Source: Helianthus annuus
Lineage: Eukaryota > Streptophyta > Magnoliopsida > Asterales > Asteraceae
Direction: 5' to 3'
DNA: 64,000 nucleotides
Assembly: GCF_002127325.2 (NCBI RefSeq)
Contig: NC_035449.2
Span: forward strand, 140,493,807-140,557,806
Shown here one piece after another: positions 1-10,496 of the stretch (the first letter of the stretch is position 1; each line of letters begins with the position of its first letter). Under the pieces are notes generated by a model that saw nothing but the letters and a program-made list of their open reading frames with translations, ran no database searches and was not told the origin of the DNA. The position numbers were made by a program, and so were the translations under genes.

Positions 1-507
1 GATCGCTACATCATGGATTGGTGTAATTGGATCCCTGCCAAGGTGAATATTCATTTATGGCGAACGGAGTTGGGGAAAATTCCAACTAAAGTCACTCTTA
101 AAAACAGAAACGTTCTTCTTGACGATCCCGTTTGCCCGTTGTGTGGATCGGAGGAAGAGACTGTTGATCATTTATTCATTGGGTGTCACGTGGCTTCGGT
201 CGTTTGGAACGGTATAAGCGTTTGGTGTAAGATTCCAAATATTTTTGCCTTTACGGTTCGGGATCTCCTTGGCATATTTAAGGAGCTAACAGTGTCGGAT
301 AGGAAGAAAGAAGCAGTCCAAGGTATCATAATGATAGCGTGCTGGAACATTTGGCGGGCTAGGAACAATTTTGTTTTTGCTAACAAGCCGGTCAAGATTG
401 ATAAAATTATCAGCGAGGTTAAAGCTTTGGGTCATTTTTGGTTCTCCAATAGGTCTAAGTATAAAGACATAGAGTGGGGAGATTGGTGCTCTTTTGTAAA
501 TATGTAA
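1..507 (+). CDS. LINE ORF2 C-terminus, reverse-transcriptase zinc-binding domain (partial)
   Basis: The frame is open from the window edge, so the ATG at 13 is only the first internal methionine and the gene is 5'-partial. The product is the zf-RVT region that follows the reverse transcriptase in plant L1 LINEs. Counted from that methionine, the zinc ligands are C41, C44, H53 and C58 (C-x2-C-x8-H-x4-C), all present. Typical family features follow: WNIWRARNNFVF near residue 110 and a terminal GDWCSF motif. The stop TAA at 505-507 ends the ORF. The known family role is RNA or target binding during target-primed reverse transcription. No disabling change is visible in this part. Confidence 0.8.
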   Translation, partial: DRYIMDWCNWIPAKVNIHLWRTELGKIPTKVTLKNRNVLLDDPVCPLCGSEEETVDHLFIGCHVASVVWNGISVWCKIPNIFAFTVRDLLGIFKELTVSDRKKEAVQGIIMIACWNIWRARNNFVFANKPVKIDKIISEVKALGHFWFSNRSKYKDIEWGDWCSFVNM

Positions 508-588
508 TTCTTTTCTTGGTGTAGTTTGGGTCGGCCCAGCTTGGGTCGGCTTTGGTGTTAATGAAATATCACCTTTCAAAAAAAAAAA
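1..588 (+). mobile_element. 3' end of an L1-type LINE
   Basis: The window opens inside a plant L1-type non-LTR retrotransposon. The last part of its ORF2 protein (1-507) is followed by a short 3' UTR and an A-tract at about 578-588. The tail TTAATGAAATATCACCTTTC before the A-run is nearly the same as the tail of the LINE at 30005-32449, so both belong to one family. The 5' part lies outside the window, so neither its length nor its target duplication can be judged. It appears to sit inside the 3' internal part of a Copia element whose LTR follows. Confidence 0.85.
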
Positions 589-1250
589 GTAAGTGTGACC
601 TATAACTGTAAGTGCAGTTCCTGCCTGTTAACTGTCGCTTATCAGTTCTGGTCAACCAAAGCAGAAGTCCAAGTTAAAGTCAACGATAATGAAAAATTCT
701 AGACTACATGAAGACCATGCACTGATCAAGGGGGAGTTTGTTAATGCACTTTGGGTGAAAAGTGCATGCCTTCCAATTGTTAGGGTCTTTATTGTACATA
801 TCTTGGAACTTAGTCCAAGGTTTATCCTTGGACAATTTGTCCAAGTTTTGGTCTAGAACTTTGGTCAAGGGTTTGGTTTTTGTCTGAGTTTTGTCCCTAG
901 TCTATATATATGTGTTGTATAGGATTAGGGCACGATGAGAGAACACAAAGAACTCTTGAAGCTTTGTGCACCTTTCCCAACTTGTTCATTCTCCTGGTGT
1001 GAATTCTAGAGAGAGAGAGACTATGTGTTAGTGAGAGAAAGCTAGGGTTTAGATCTTTGTGATCTAACCCAGCTTGTAGAAGATGATGTATACTCGTTTG
1101 GTATGTAATCTGTGATGATTGTGTTGAAATGAATGAGTTTGTCTTGTATCTTCTTCTTCATCCACCCTGTTCTTGTTGTTTCATGTCTTAAATCAAGTGC
1201 AATGTTTGATGTTCGTCATCGATCTCCTGCTTTTACAATAACCCAACCAT
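589..1250 (+). mobile_element. Copia retrotransposon 3' end with LTR
   Basis: A polypurine tract (AAGGGGGAG, about 728-736) is followed directly by TGTTAATGCAC at 739, the expected start of a Copia-type 3' LTR. The stretch 589-727 is then the last internal sequence. Inside the LTR there is a TATA-like run (TATATATATG, about 904), followed by a transcribed-leader-like region. The right end is placed near 1250 by resemblance only; no matching 5' LTR or target duplication is visible. It could be a truncated element cut by the LINE at 1-588. Confidence 0.6.
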
Positions 1251-1508
1251 GTCATAGCTATCGGTTTAGTCTACGTATCTGATTAAAAAGAATTAATTAC
1301 ATGGTTAATATACGTGGTTGACCTATTTTGTTATTTTCATACCTATTTTTTGAAAATTACATTATCGGTACCAACTTTTACAAATTGTTTCACTATTAGT
1401 ATACATAGTTGTAGAATTAATTACATGGTTAATACCTATGATGTACCAATAGTGAAATCATTACCATATTATAAATTAGGAAGATGTTTGTGCCTTATGG
1501 CTTGTACT
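1251..1508. other. no gene seen
   Basis: AT-rich sequence with a short repeated phrase (TACATGGTTAATA near 1298 and 1422). No coding or element signature is recognised. Confidence 0.4.
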
Positions 1509-2088
1509 TCAAGCATGGGGAGTCTTTAAAAATTTTTTTGATTTTTCATTTCTAACCTAAAGGGTTTTATTTTTTGCATTTTAACCTTTTTGTTTTTTTT
1601 ACTTTTAACCCAAAACTTTTCATCTTTTGCAATTTAACCCCAACACATTTTTATTTTCAACTTTAATCCATGTATTTCCCATCTTTTTCAAATTTTTCGT
1701 TTTACGTTTTGTTCTACTTTTGCGAGTGAACATGCCGTAACGTACGTGTGGGTTTCAAAATTTTTTCGACTATTTCTTCCCGTTTGACAGGACCGTCACA
1801 ACGCGTCTATTTTTCAATGTTTGAAAGGTTCGTCGCAACGTGCGTGGTATTAGATCGACTTAGTTATTCTTTTCTATATTTACATTTCAGTCTTATTTCT
1901 TCGCATTAACATGTCGCAACTGGCATACGTGGTTCAACGATTTTACGTATGCTTTTCGTTCGGTGTTATTTTTTCCTTTTTATTTTTACGAGTTTTTCCA
2001 ATGTTGTTGGTCGCTGGTAGTTATGTAGCATTAGTGCTACTCGGCACGGTCTATCCCCCGCGCGCAATGCGGGGGCCCTTAATACTAG
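1509..2088 (+). mobile_element. non-autonomous Helitron, 3' terminus clear
   Basis: The right end has the classic Helitron 3' structure. A hairpin with 7-bp arms CCCCCGC (2055-2061) and GCGGGGG (2069-2075) lies 9 bases before CTAG (2085-2088), with a T next. The body is T-rich with repeated TTTTAACC phrases (1550-1690) and carries no helicase. The 5' end is not certain; TCTTTAAAAA near 1524 is a candidate, but the base before it is not A. Insertion between A and T and a CTRR end are established Helitron hallmarks; only the 3' end is demonstrated here. Confidence 0.6.
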
Positions 2089-2099
2089 TTTTATAAAAT

Positions 2100-2421
2100 T
2101 AGTAAACCGCCAAAATGGCCCCTGAGATTTGGTCACTTTTGTCACATTAGTTCACAACTCAAATCTTTTGAATCTGGGTCCTTGTGGTTTCAATTTTGTT
2201 GCCATTTTCATCCAAAATCAAAATCTGGTCAAAATTTTCAATTAACATCCAACTTTTCTGTCTTTTCCCTCCTTTTCAATGAATGACAAAATGATATTTT
2301 AACGTTTTATTATAACAAATTAAAAAAATATGACGACAAAAAAACTAGATGTTAACTGAAAAATTTGACACTAAAGTAATAAAACTAACCAAACCTCAGG
2401 GACCATTTTAGCAGTTTACTC
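2100..2421. mobile_element. Mutator-type foldback element (family GAGTAAA)
   Basis: A 322-bp foldback whose ends are inverted copies (AGTAAACCGCCAAAATGG at left; the complement ends at 2421). It is flanked by 9-bp near-identical repeats, TTATAAAAT (2091-2099) and TTATAAAAA (2422-2430), as expected of Mutator-like insertions. It carries no protein. Its termini match those at 2463, 12607 and 27528. It lies 12 bases past the Helitron end. Confidence 0.75.
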
Positions 2422-2462
2422 TTATAAAAATTGATACCAATGGTGTAATTTAAAAAAAAATA

Positions 2463-2885
2463 GAGTTAAATGCCATTTTAATCCCTGTGGTCTGGACTGT
2501 TTTGCCAGTTTAGTCCAAAGGTTTGAAACGTTGCCATTTTAGTCCAAATAGTTTCAAGTGTTGCCATTTTACTCCACTGGGTTAACTCCGTCCATTTTTT
2601 ATGTTAGCTAGAAGGGTAATTCAATCATTTAAAATGACCGAATTGCCCTTCTAGTTAACAGAATTACATTTAAAATGACCGAAAGGCCATTCTAGTTAAC
2701 AAAATAAAGGGATGGAGTTAACCTAGTGGACTAAAATGACAATGTTTAATTGGACTATAATGGCAACCCAGTGAACTAAAATGGCAATGTTTAAAACTAT
2801 TTGGACTATAATGGCAACGTTTCAAACCATTAGACTAAACTGATAAAATGACGCAAACCATAGGGACTAAAATGACATTTAAGTC
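2463..2885. mobile_element. Mutator-type foldback element (family GAGTAAA)
   Basis: A 423-bp foldback that begins GAGTTAAATGCCATTTTA and ends with the imperfect complement. The arms contain alternating phrases such as GCCATTTTAGTCC, inverted in the right half. Flanks are A-rich (AAAAAAATA and AAAAAAAAA), so the 9-bp duplication is plausible but weak. No coding content. Confidence 0.7.
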
Positions 2886-2945
2886 AAAAAAAAAAAAAAA
2901 AAAGTATAAAAATGGTAAAATAGGTAAACCAGCTTGCCTATTGTG

Positions 2946-3036
2946 CTTAGCGGCAATGAAAGAAACTGAAAAAACTAAACCCTAAACTCCAATGATCCAA
3001 TCAACAGCCTCTTGAAAGATTTCGATTTCAGGTGTC
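2946..3036 (+). other. possible 5' leader exon of the PDRG1-like gene
   Basis: A short stretch with a plant 5'-UTR character (AAACCCTAAACTCC) ends at a consensus donor GTAAGC at 3037 and is followed by a T-rich, intron-like sequence. The next + strand gene is the PDRG1-like gene, whose start codon (10497) follows closely on an acceptor-like TTTTAAACAG. The link across 7.4 kb of transposon-filled sequence is inference; transcript reads would decide it. Confidence 0.3.
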
Positions 3037-4340
3037 GTAAGCTTAATCTGAGTATTATTATTGTGTTGCCTGATTAAATTTGTGATTCCGATTTTTTTTT
3101 CTTTTATTTGTGGCAAAAATATATTGTATAATTGTATTTAGATATTAATCTAGTATTCATTTGGATCAGTTGAGGCTTAATCTGTTAGATTTAGTTTTAT
3201 GTTTGCTAGTCTTCGTTTAGATGGAAAGAGTGATGATGCCTAAGTAGCCAGGGATGTTATCAGACGTTTGGTTATCATGTTCAGTTAGGGTTTGTCTGTT
3301 CAATATTCTGATAATGAAACAATTATCCATATTTTCTTTTCTGATTCCTTGTTTGTTGAACTTTTTATAAGATTGGCCTGGCCGGGTAGGGTCGGGTCGG
3401 GACATGTCATATTACACTGAATAGGTGAGTGGTGTTCAGGTTCTTGTAATGTTTTTGGGTTCGTGTTGGGTTCAACTCGCTAACATGATGTGTTTAACTC
3501 CTGTCTCTTTGCTTTTCAATCATCTATGCTTCAGGTTTGTTTCGTATCTAGTTCTTTTGGTTGCACATTAAAATGCTATCATTCTTATTTGATTTGTTTT
3601 GGTAGGAATGGAATCTAGGTTAGAGCACAGGTAAAATGTTATAAGGTTAATCTCAGGCTTTTTATTTGACAAAATGTAGATAGAATTCCTCGCAAAAGTT
3701 AGGTTAGTTTATGACATCCATTTTGGTGAACACATGGTCATGGAAGACTATTGCTTGAGTGGTTGTAGCCTTGTAGATTAGCCACTATAATTTGTAAGTT
3801 TACTTGGGTTGGGTTGGGTCGGGTCATGGGTATAGGGCACAAAGCGCTATTTGCAAGCTTAGATCATAATCATTTAAGGTTGTTTGGATCTTTTTGTGGC
3901 TCAATATGCAAGAATTTGATTCTTGCATAACTATACAATAATAGTTATGGCTTTGTTAAATTTACAAATGTTGATGTTTCATATTTTTTTACTAATTATG
4001 TGATTTTATAATTGCATTTTGTATCCTAGTTGTTTATGAAGTTAAAAAAATGAAGAACTTCAATAGGTCAACCTCATCTGACTGACCCAACCACTGTCCT
4101 AGTGTTTTGTTTTGGTTAGTTTGACCCGTTTTCAATATGACTAGTTCCAGTCTGAACCTATTTTCATTTGTTACCCAACTCGCTCTGCTCAGCCCATTTT
4201 GCCACTCTATTTGCATATCAAAAGTATATGTATGTGTGTTTGACTTTAAATCTTTAATGGTGCTAATTAGTGGTTTACTAATAGCTATTAGGCTATTGAT
4301 GCATTTATTGGAGAGGGGTGTGTGTGAATTATTATTATTT
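3037..4340. other. no gene seen; intron-like sequence
   Basis: T-rich sequence with scattered GGGTCGGGTC phrases (about 3390 and 3815) and no conserved reading frame. It would be intron if the leader exon at 2946-3036 is real. Confidence 0.35.
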
Positions 4341-4429
4341 TAGAGAAGTAGTGACATTAAACATACAACGCCAACGAAAACGGTAAATATCTAGTAAACT
4401 AGACAACAAGTGATCAAAATGGTGGTTTG

Positions 4430-4640
4430 ACGACCTTGGTTTAAAAAAGCGCGTCTCATGCACACAATAGGCGTGAGGCGCTAAAGAAACACTTTTTTTT
4501 TTGGGATGAGGCGATGATCTACAAAAAGCGTTATGAAGCGGCGCTGTTGGTTTAAAAAAGCCTGAGGTGCTTTGAAGCGTTTTGGTTCCAAATGCCGAGG
4601 CGCGATGCGTATGTGAGGCACTCAAAATTAAAAAGAATTA
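4430..4640. mobile_element. hAT subterminal repeat region
   Basis: A block rich in GAGGCGC/GCGCCTC-like words and the phrase TTGGTTTAAAAAAGC, present twice (about 4437 and 4548). It lies just beyond the C-terminal end of the hAT transposase remnant at 4800-6660. Repeated short motifs inside the terminus are typical of hAT elements. The exact terminal inverted repeat is not resolved. Confidence 0.4.
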
Positions 4641-4799
4641 CAAAAATATTTATACACATCAATATGACACATTCTACTTGTTATTCAACAATAAAAACAA
4701 AAATCTGATTATAAAACACACTTAAACACTTAAAAAACATAATCAAAGCGTACATTGAAGTCGAAACACACCTAAACCACTTAAAAAACAGTCTCTAAT

Positions 4800-6660
4800 C
4801 AATAATCATCATAATCAAGTACGTATTCCTCTCCATCAACATCGCTCAAGCCAATATCTTCTTCATACTCATCTCCATCATATTGAGCTTGTTTTCCCTT
4901 GTCCCTTGATATTCTAGCACCGTTTCCCCTTTCTTTAGTTGATGATCTCATTAAATGAACACGCTCATGCACCCCCGAAGCTCTACCCACTTCATCAATG
5001 TCTTCCAAAGAAATTGGGTTGGTGGTTCACTCCATTTCCATTTTTGTCGGCGTTCCATAACACGATTGAATTTTACATACACTACGCATTCTATCGATCT
5101 TGTGCCTATCAATTTCTCTTTTTCGCCCCAGTTTCTTTCGCAACTTGTAGCACTACAAGTGAGGCTAAGAACATGTATAACAAACTCTTGCAACTCGGGG
5201 GTCGAAGATCCATATGATTCCCACTACTCTGCTAAAAATAACGAAATGTAAGAAATAAGTATGTAACAAACATAATATATATTAAAATTTGGGAAAAATA
5301 TATGTTTCTAATTACCTGAAGACTTTTTCTTAGCTGAATTTCACCCCCAACACCGAAAACCCCTTCGGCGTTTTGATATGCATTTATTTGCTCATTGATC
5401 AAGTCGTCAACTTTATCACTTGGAGCCAACCTAGTAAGTAATGCAAGCATATAAAGCCGACATAACTTCTTGATCCTTTGTAATACAGCGTGGATCATCA
5501 TAAAAGATGGATGGGTTTAGGTAATGTCCCGCGACATGCAATGGTCGATTAAGTTGACATTTCCATCTACAATTTATAATATCAAAAACATCTGTATAGA
5601 ACTCCCCTCTCTTTTTAAAACTATCTTTAATAGTCTCTTTAGCCCTCTTCATGGCCTCGTAGATGTAACCCATGGCCGGCGATCTTTCACCATCAACTAG
5701 TCGAAGAACCCTAACATAAGGACTAGTTAACTTTAAAGTATAGGTTATGATCCTTCAAATGAATCGAGTCTAAGATGGATGTAACTTTTCTTTCATTTGG
5801 ATCCTTGGCACACTTGCTATCTAACCATTCTTGAGAAGTAACTATTTTCCTCAAATTAACTAAAGAACTGTGATGAACGATGTAATAGATCTTGTAGCTG
5901 CGGGTCTATGCAAGCTCTTCTGATTTGTGAACTTTCTAATCAAGTTCACTTTTGTTATTATAGTTTAGATGGCTATATTATCAACTAAAGTTGTGTCATA
6001 AGCTTGGGAGTTTGATTTTTTTTTCTATGATAATCTTATATTTTACTCCATCGCATAGTTGTCAATAGCGGTTATAGCGACCGCTATAGCGCGTTATGTA
6101 GCGAAGCGACCATGTGTCGCTATTTGGGTCATAGCGACCAATAGCGTGAATAGCGACAGTTAGTTCTTTTTCTAGTGTATCACTATATATAAACAGCATA
6201 AAACATAAAACAACCAAAAAAAAACCAAAAAAACAACTTAAAAAAAAAGAACAGAAAACAACAACAAAACAACAAAAAAAACACAAAAACACAAAAAACA
6301 CAAAACATAACATGAAAGTAGGAAAATCTTACTTGCGTTAACATAACATTATGCATAACAACTTGGGTTACTTTCTTCTCTCCGACCTCTACCATTGCAT
6401 CAAAAAGCTTGAACAAGAAATCGACATTCTTAGAGACGTTGGAAACACCACGAGATTTTATAAAGATGGAATCCTTTGGAGAGTTGACTACAAAGTTGTT
6501 GATGTCTTTTGAACCATCGAATCACGCTATCCATTCAATAAAATTGAACAACCCTTGATTGTCCATTCTTTCTTCTGCCCGTTAACTAGAATGTCAACTT
6601 CTTTTACTTCATCCTTGAGTAAAGGAACCCTCAACTCATACATGCTTGGTGGTTTCATTC
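4800..6660 (-). pseudogene. hAT transposase pseudogene (DUF659 to hATC), left copy
   Basis: Read on the - strand, broken frames give successive parts of a plant hAT transposase. A DUF659-like start lies near 6640. The central part at 5673-5431 contains GYIYEAMKRAKETIKDSF, and 5501-5300 carries LAPSDKVDDLINEQ. The C-terminal dimerisation region is at 5193-5010 (LTCSATSCERNW motif). An acidic C-terminus is at 5008-4799. Several stops and frameshifts separate these pieces. An AT- and TAGCG-rich insertion lies at about 6055-6330. No active transposase is possible from this copy. An inverted partner is at 7610-8752. Confidence 0.75.
6055..6330. repeat. TAGCG-rich insertion plus low-complexity A/C tract
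   Basis: The segment 6062-6170 repeats TAGCG/CGCTA words (for example TAGCGACCGCTATAGCG), and 6195-6310 is a run of AAAACAAC-like sequence. It interrupts the left hAT copy and is absent from the right copy, so it arrived after the duplication or was lost from the other arm. The open frames across it are low-complexity artefacts. Confidence 0.5.
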
Positions 6661-7609
6661 CGAGACCAAATTGTCCAATGGTCTCAATCGCTTTGTGAAA
6701 ACTATCATAGTTAGTTTGATATCGTTTATGTTAATTTTGACCGTTTTGGGCACTTTGACTGACCATAACTTGTTACAAAAACCTTCATTTTCGTTTTTGA
6801 TTGATTTGTAACCATTGTCTAATGTGGACTTGCAAAACCCCTCTAACAATTTTGGAGAATAACAATTACCTTATGTGGAGAAGTTATATACATTTATTGT
6901 TAAAATAACTACAAAATTTTGATTTAGATCAACTGGCCACTTGCTTTTTCTTCTTAAATCTGAAACTTCTTAGGTCATAAGTTCTAAATGACGTCGTCGG
7001 TTCGCCACAAAACTTTACATGGTGGTTCACAGACATTGGGTGGTCTCGGGTCACGCCTTCATGTTTCGGGTCAAAGTGTTGACCGGGCCTTGTTTCAGTT
7101 CAAAGTGTTAACCGTGTCGAACCCACGGGCCCGAAAACAGGCATGAAATAGATAATGATGGAGTTTCTTGGAATTTATAGTCATGTGAAATAAACAGATT
7201 AATTGAGGTTGCCAGGGTAAAAAAAAGGAATGTCAATGAGAGGATTAGAACTCATGACCTATGAAGTTTCAGTTTTAAGAGGAAAGGCAAGTGACCAGTT
7301 GATCTAAATCAGATTTTTGTAGTTATCTTAACAATACATATATATAATTTCTCCACATAAGGTAACTATTATTTTCCAAAATTGTTAGATGGGTTTTGCA
7401 AGTCCACGTTAGACAATGATTACAAATCAATCAAAAACGGAAATGGAGGTTTTTGTAACAAGTTATGGTCGGTCAAAGTGCCCAAAACGGTCAAAATTAA
7501 CATAAACAATATAAACTATCATGGTTTTATGATGCGGGCTTGCCTTTCAATACGGCTACCTATGATAGTTTTCACAAGCGATTGAGGCTTTAAGACGATT
7601 TGGGCTGGG

Positions 7610-8752
7610 ATTGAAACCACCAAGCATGTACGAGTTAAGGGTTCCTCTGCTTAAAAATGAAGTAAAATAAATTGACATTCTAATTAATGATCACAAGAAA
7701 GTATGGGCAATTAAGGATTGTTCAATTGTATCTGATAGATGACATGATTTGATGGTTCAACAGGACATCATTAATTACCCGTAATCAACTCTCCAAAAGG
7801 TTCCGTCTTTATAAAATCCCTTGTTGCTTCTAATGTCTCCAAGAATGCCAATTTCTTGTTCAAGCTTCTTGATATGCAATGGTAGAGGAGGTTTGAGAGA
7901 AGAACGTAATCACAGTTGTTACGGATAATGCATTGGCTTATGTCAAGGCGGGTATGACTTATCTACCTTCATGTTATGTTTTCTATTTTTTTATTTGTTT
8001 GGTGTATTCTGTACTTGTTTGCCATTTTGATAATCTTTTATTGGACTCCATGTGTGGCACACTGCATAGATCTCATGTTGAAGGATATTGGAAAATAATA
8101 CCACTAAGTGAAAAGTTGTATAAAGCAAGCAATGTTCACACGCGGGTATATCTACTACTTTGATGGTCTAGTGAACTTGATAGAGGAAGTTCACAAATCA
8201 AAAGAACATGCATAAGCCCACGGTAACTAGATTTGCTACATCATTCATCACATTTCTTCCATTTTCACTAACAAAAGAATGATTTGAGAAAAATGACTAC
8301 TTCTCAAGAATGGTTGTTAGATAACAAATGGTCCAAGGATCTAAAGGGATGAAGAATGGCATTTATCTTATTCCTAGATTCATTTTGGAGGAACATAGCC
8401 TATATTTTAAAGTTAACGAGTCCTCTTGTTAGGGTGAGAGATCGCCGACCATGGGTTACATCTACACGAGGCCATGGAAAGGGCTAAAGAGACTATTAAA
8501 AATAGTTTTAAAGAGAAAGAGGAGTTCTATAGTTATACTTTTGATATTATAAATTGTAGATGAGATTCATCGACCATTGCTTGCCGTGGGACATTATCTT
8601 TTATGAAGAAGATTCAAACCATATTACAAAGGATCAAAAAGCTATGTCGGGCTTATATGCTTGCATTATTAGGTTGGCTCCAAGTGAAGAAATTGACGAC
8701 TTGATCAATGAGCAACTAGCTACATATCAAAATGACGAAGGGGTTTTCGGTG
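7610..8752 (+). pseudogene. hAT transposase pseudogene, right inverted copy
   Basis: The + strand of the right arm encodes, with stops and frame changes, a DUF659-type region near 7620-7790 and a VTDN-A-YVKAG motif near 7917-7955. A degenerate TPCA-H-like region lies near 8045. The central region at 8445-8560 and LAPSEEIDDLINEQ near 8675 match the left copy. It stops abruptly at 8752, before the C-terminal dimerisation domain that the left copy still has. It is decayed and non-functional. Confidence 0.7.
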
Positions 8753-8780
8753 CTTTAAGCTTCGACACTTTTAGAGTCTA

Positions 8781-9915
8781 GGTGGTTCCCAAGGAAGTTT
8801 TCAATTCAACGTCTCCTATTCCCATGATATCTAGGATCTCATCATTAGCTAGTTGTACCTTTTCGAAGTCTATTTTTAAGATTCTTCATCAACTCCATGC
8901 TGTGCGTGGCATGGAATGATGCTCCTGAATCCGTAACCCATGAATCCACAACATCCTCCACGCAACAAATCAACGTGTCATCTAAGTCTTCTGCTGCAAT
9001 ATTCATCTCTTTCTTTCTTAGCTGTTGGGCACTGATTTCTTGAATGCCCTACCTGTTTGCAATCCCAACACGTGATGTCTCTCCTGCCCGATTGCCCCCC
9101 GTTCCTACCTTCTACCACTGCCTTCTGTATCTAATAATGAACTTGAAGACTCCGCAGTTAATATAGGTGATATATCAGTTATCGGTCCCATGTAAAATAT
9201 TGGTGTCAAATATTGGTCAGAATATCGGTACCGATATTGATCGATATATGACCGATGTTCCCGATATCAGTACCCTTCTTCTTAGTTCTACCATTCATCT
9301 TTCTTCTTGTTGCTGCTATTAGTGTTTTAAGTCTTAATTGTTAGTAAGTCGTAATCAGTTCCTACAATTGCTGCTACAATTGTTAGTGTTTTGCAAGTTG
9401 CAAAAGGTTAATTTGTTAATGGTAAGAGAGTATAATAAATTGTTAGTGTTAAATTGCTAGATATATAAATTCTGCATATTATAATTACCGATATCCCACC
9501 TCAATAACCTATATCTCAAATATCGGTCCTTGACCGATATCCGATTTTCTACTGCATTAAGTGCAAAGCTTGAAGATCGCCCGAACTTCTGCGTCGTATG
9601 TCTTCTCCCAGAACCAGGTCATGGATTCCTTCAAACGTAAACTTAGTAGTTCTAGATGAACCACTGACCGTTGTCACCGTCCCAAACAAAGAAGATAAAA
9701 GGAGCAGCGCCTGAATCTTATCATCAAATTTATTCAGTTGAGCCTAACCGAGTTATGATCGAATCAAAGTTATCGATGTGAATAGCAACAAAGGCACCCT
9801 CTCTCATTCTGGTGTTGACCAACTGTCGAATCAAGAACACCTTATTTAAAGCTGAAGGCTTTTCATACATATTGGATACAGCCTTCATCAAACCGGACGT
9901 GGTCGTTTCGTTCAC
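8781..9915 (-). pseudogene. Copia gag-protease remnant
   Basis: The piece at 9915-9730 matches UBN2-type Copia Gag (MYEKPSALNKVFLIRQL). After a foreign insertion (about 9168-9555) the frame resumes with a degraded zinc knuckle and an aspartic-protease signature (VTDSGASFHAT). Frameshifts and stops are frequent. The known role is the capsid and protease of Ty1/Copia elements. It is truncated at 8781, where similarity to the element stops. Confidence 0.65.
9168..9555. repeat. CGATAT-rich insertion inside the Copia remnant
   Basis: The ends are dense in CGATAT/ATATCG words in both orientations (ATCGGTACCGATATTGATCG near 9230; ACCGATATCC near 9533), while the middle (9290-9480) is plain AT-rich sequence. 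It splits the Copia reading frame between the Gag and zinc-knuckle parts. This suggests a small element with subterminal repeats; exact ends and target duplication are not resolved. Confidence 0.45.
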
Positions 9916-10496
9916 AATGTTGTACGCAAAATTCTTTGCTTACAAAAGCCTGACTACTCTTAAGCCATGATAACCGAAACCTGAACCTAGGAAACGGACC
10001 GAGAACCAGGAACAAACTGAGCCTAAGCTCTGATACCACTTGTTAGGGTATCACGATTGTAATATGATCAGACACAAATTACAAGGACAACCTCTGCTGT
10101 TGTTGACTGAGTTGACCAGAAAGCAGTTCTGGCTAGAGCTGAAACTGCGGTGACTCAACAATATCGACAACGACTACAGAAAACAAAAACACCAGCTACG
10201 GCTGCTGTTTAATTAGTCATGATGTTCATATCACAAGATCGCTGCACGTAGTGAATGCCAAATTGATTGCTGTGCTATCTTTGTTTTTATAAATTTAAAT
10301 TGAACATTTATTGTTGTTCAATGAAATAATAAAAAAGGTAGAAAATTTCTGAAAGTACCTACAGGGTTAGTGTTACCCTTGTACATAGGCACATGTAAAC
10401 ATATTTATTATCACGCGGCGAGTAGATTATGATTAAAGTTATCTCACCAAAGTTGGGTTTATTATTGATAAGAAATTAATTTTAAACAGATTGAAA

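Larger units (their letters stand above)
5351..8752. repeat. large inverted duplication of hAT sequence
   Basis: Arms 5351-6987 and 7245-8752 are inverted, diverged copies separated by a 257-bp spacer. Matching landmarks: GAAGGGGTTTTCGGTG at the outer end of the right arm (8736-8751) against its complement at 5352-5367, and GACCAGTTGATCTAAATC at 7293 against its complement near 6925. The arms differ by indels, including the 6055-6330 insertion. The structure could be a tail-to-tail pair of hAT copies or an inverted duplication within the locus. Confidence 0.7.
8781..10400 (-). mobile_element. truncated Copia retrotransposon (LTR-PBS-gag-protease)
   Basis: On the - strand an LTR (about 10400-10041, starting TGTTAGGG on the + strand) is followed by a primer-binding site complementary to initiator tRNA-Met (TGGTATCAGAGC read on -, 10027-10038). 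Gag remnants follow (9915-9730), then a CCHC-like knuckle near 9090-9050. A protease segment with the typical D-SW-TDSGAS-H-like signature lies near 8950-8900, and a short pre-integrase piece ends at 8781. The rest of pol and the second LTR are missing. The outer LTR end is approximate. Confidence 0.7.

Noticed and set aside
6062..6416. Two Phe/Cys-rich open frames on the - strand
   Set aside because: They come from an AAAACAAC-type low-complexity tract inserted in a hAT pseudogene.
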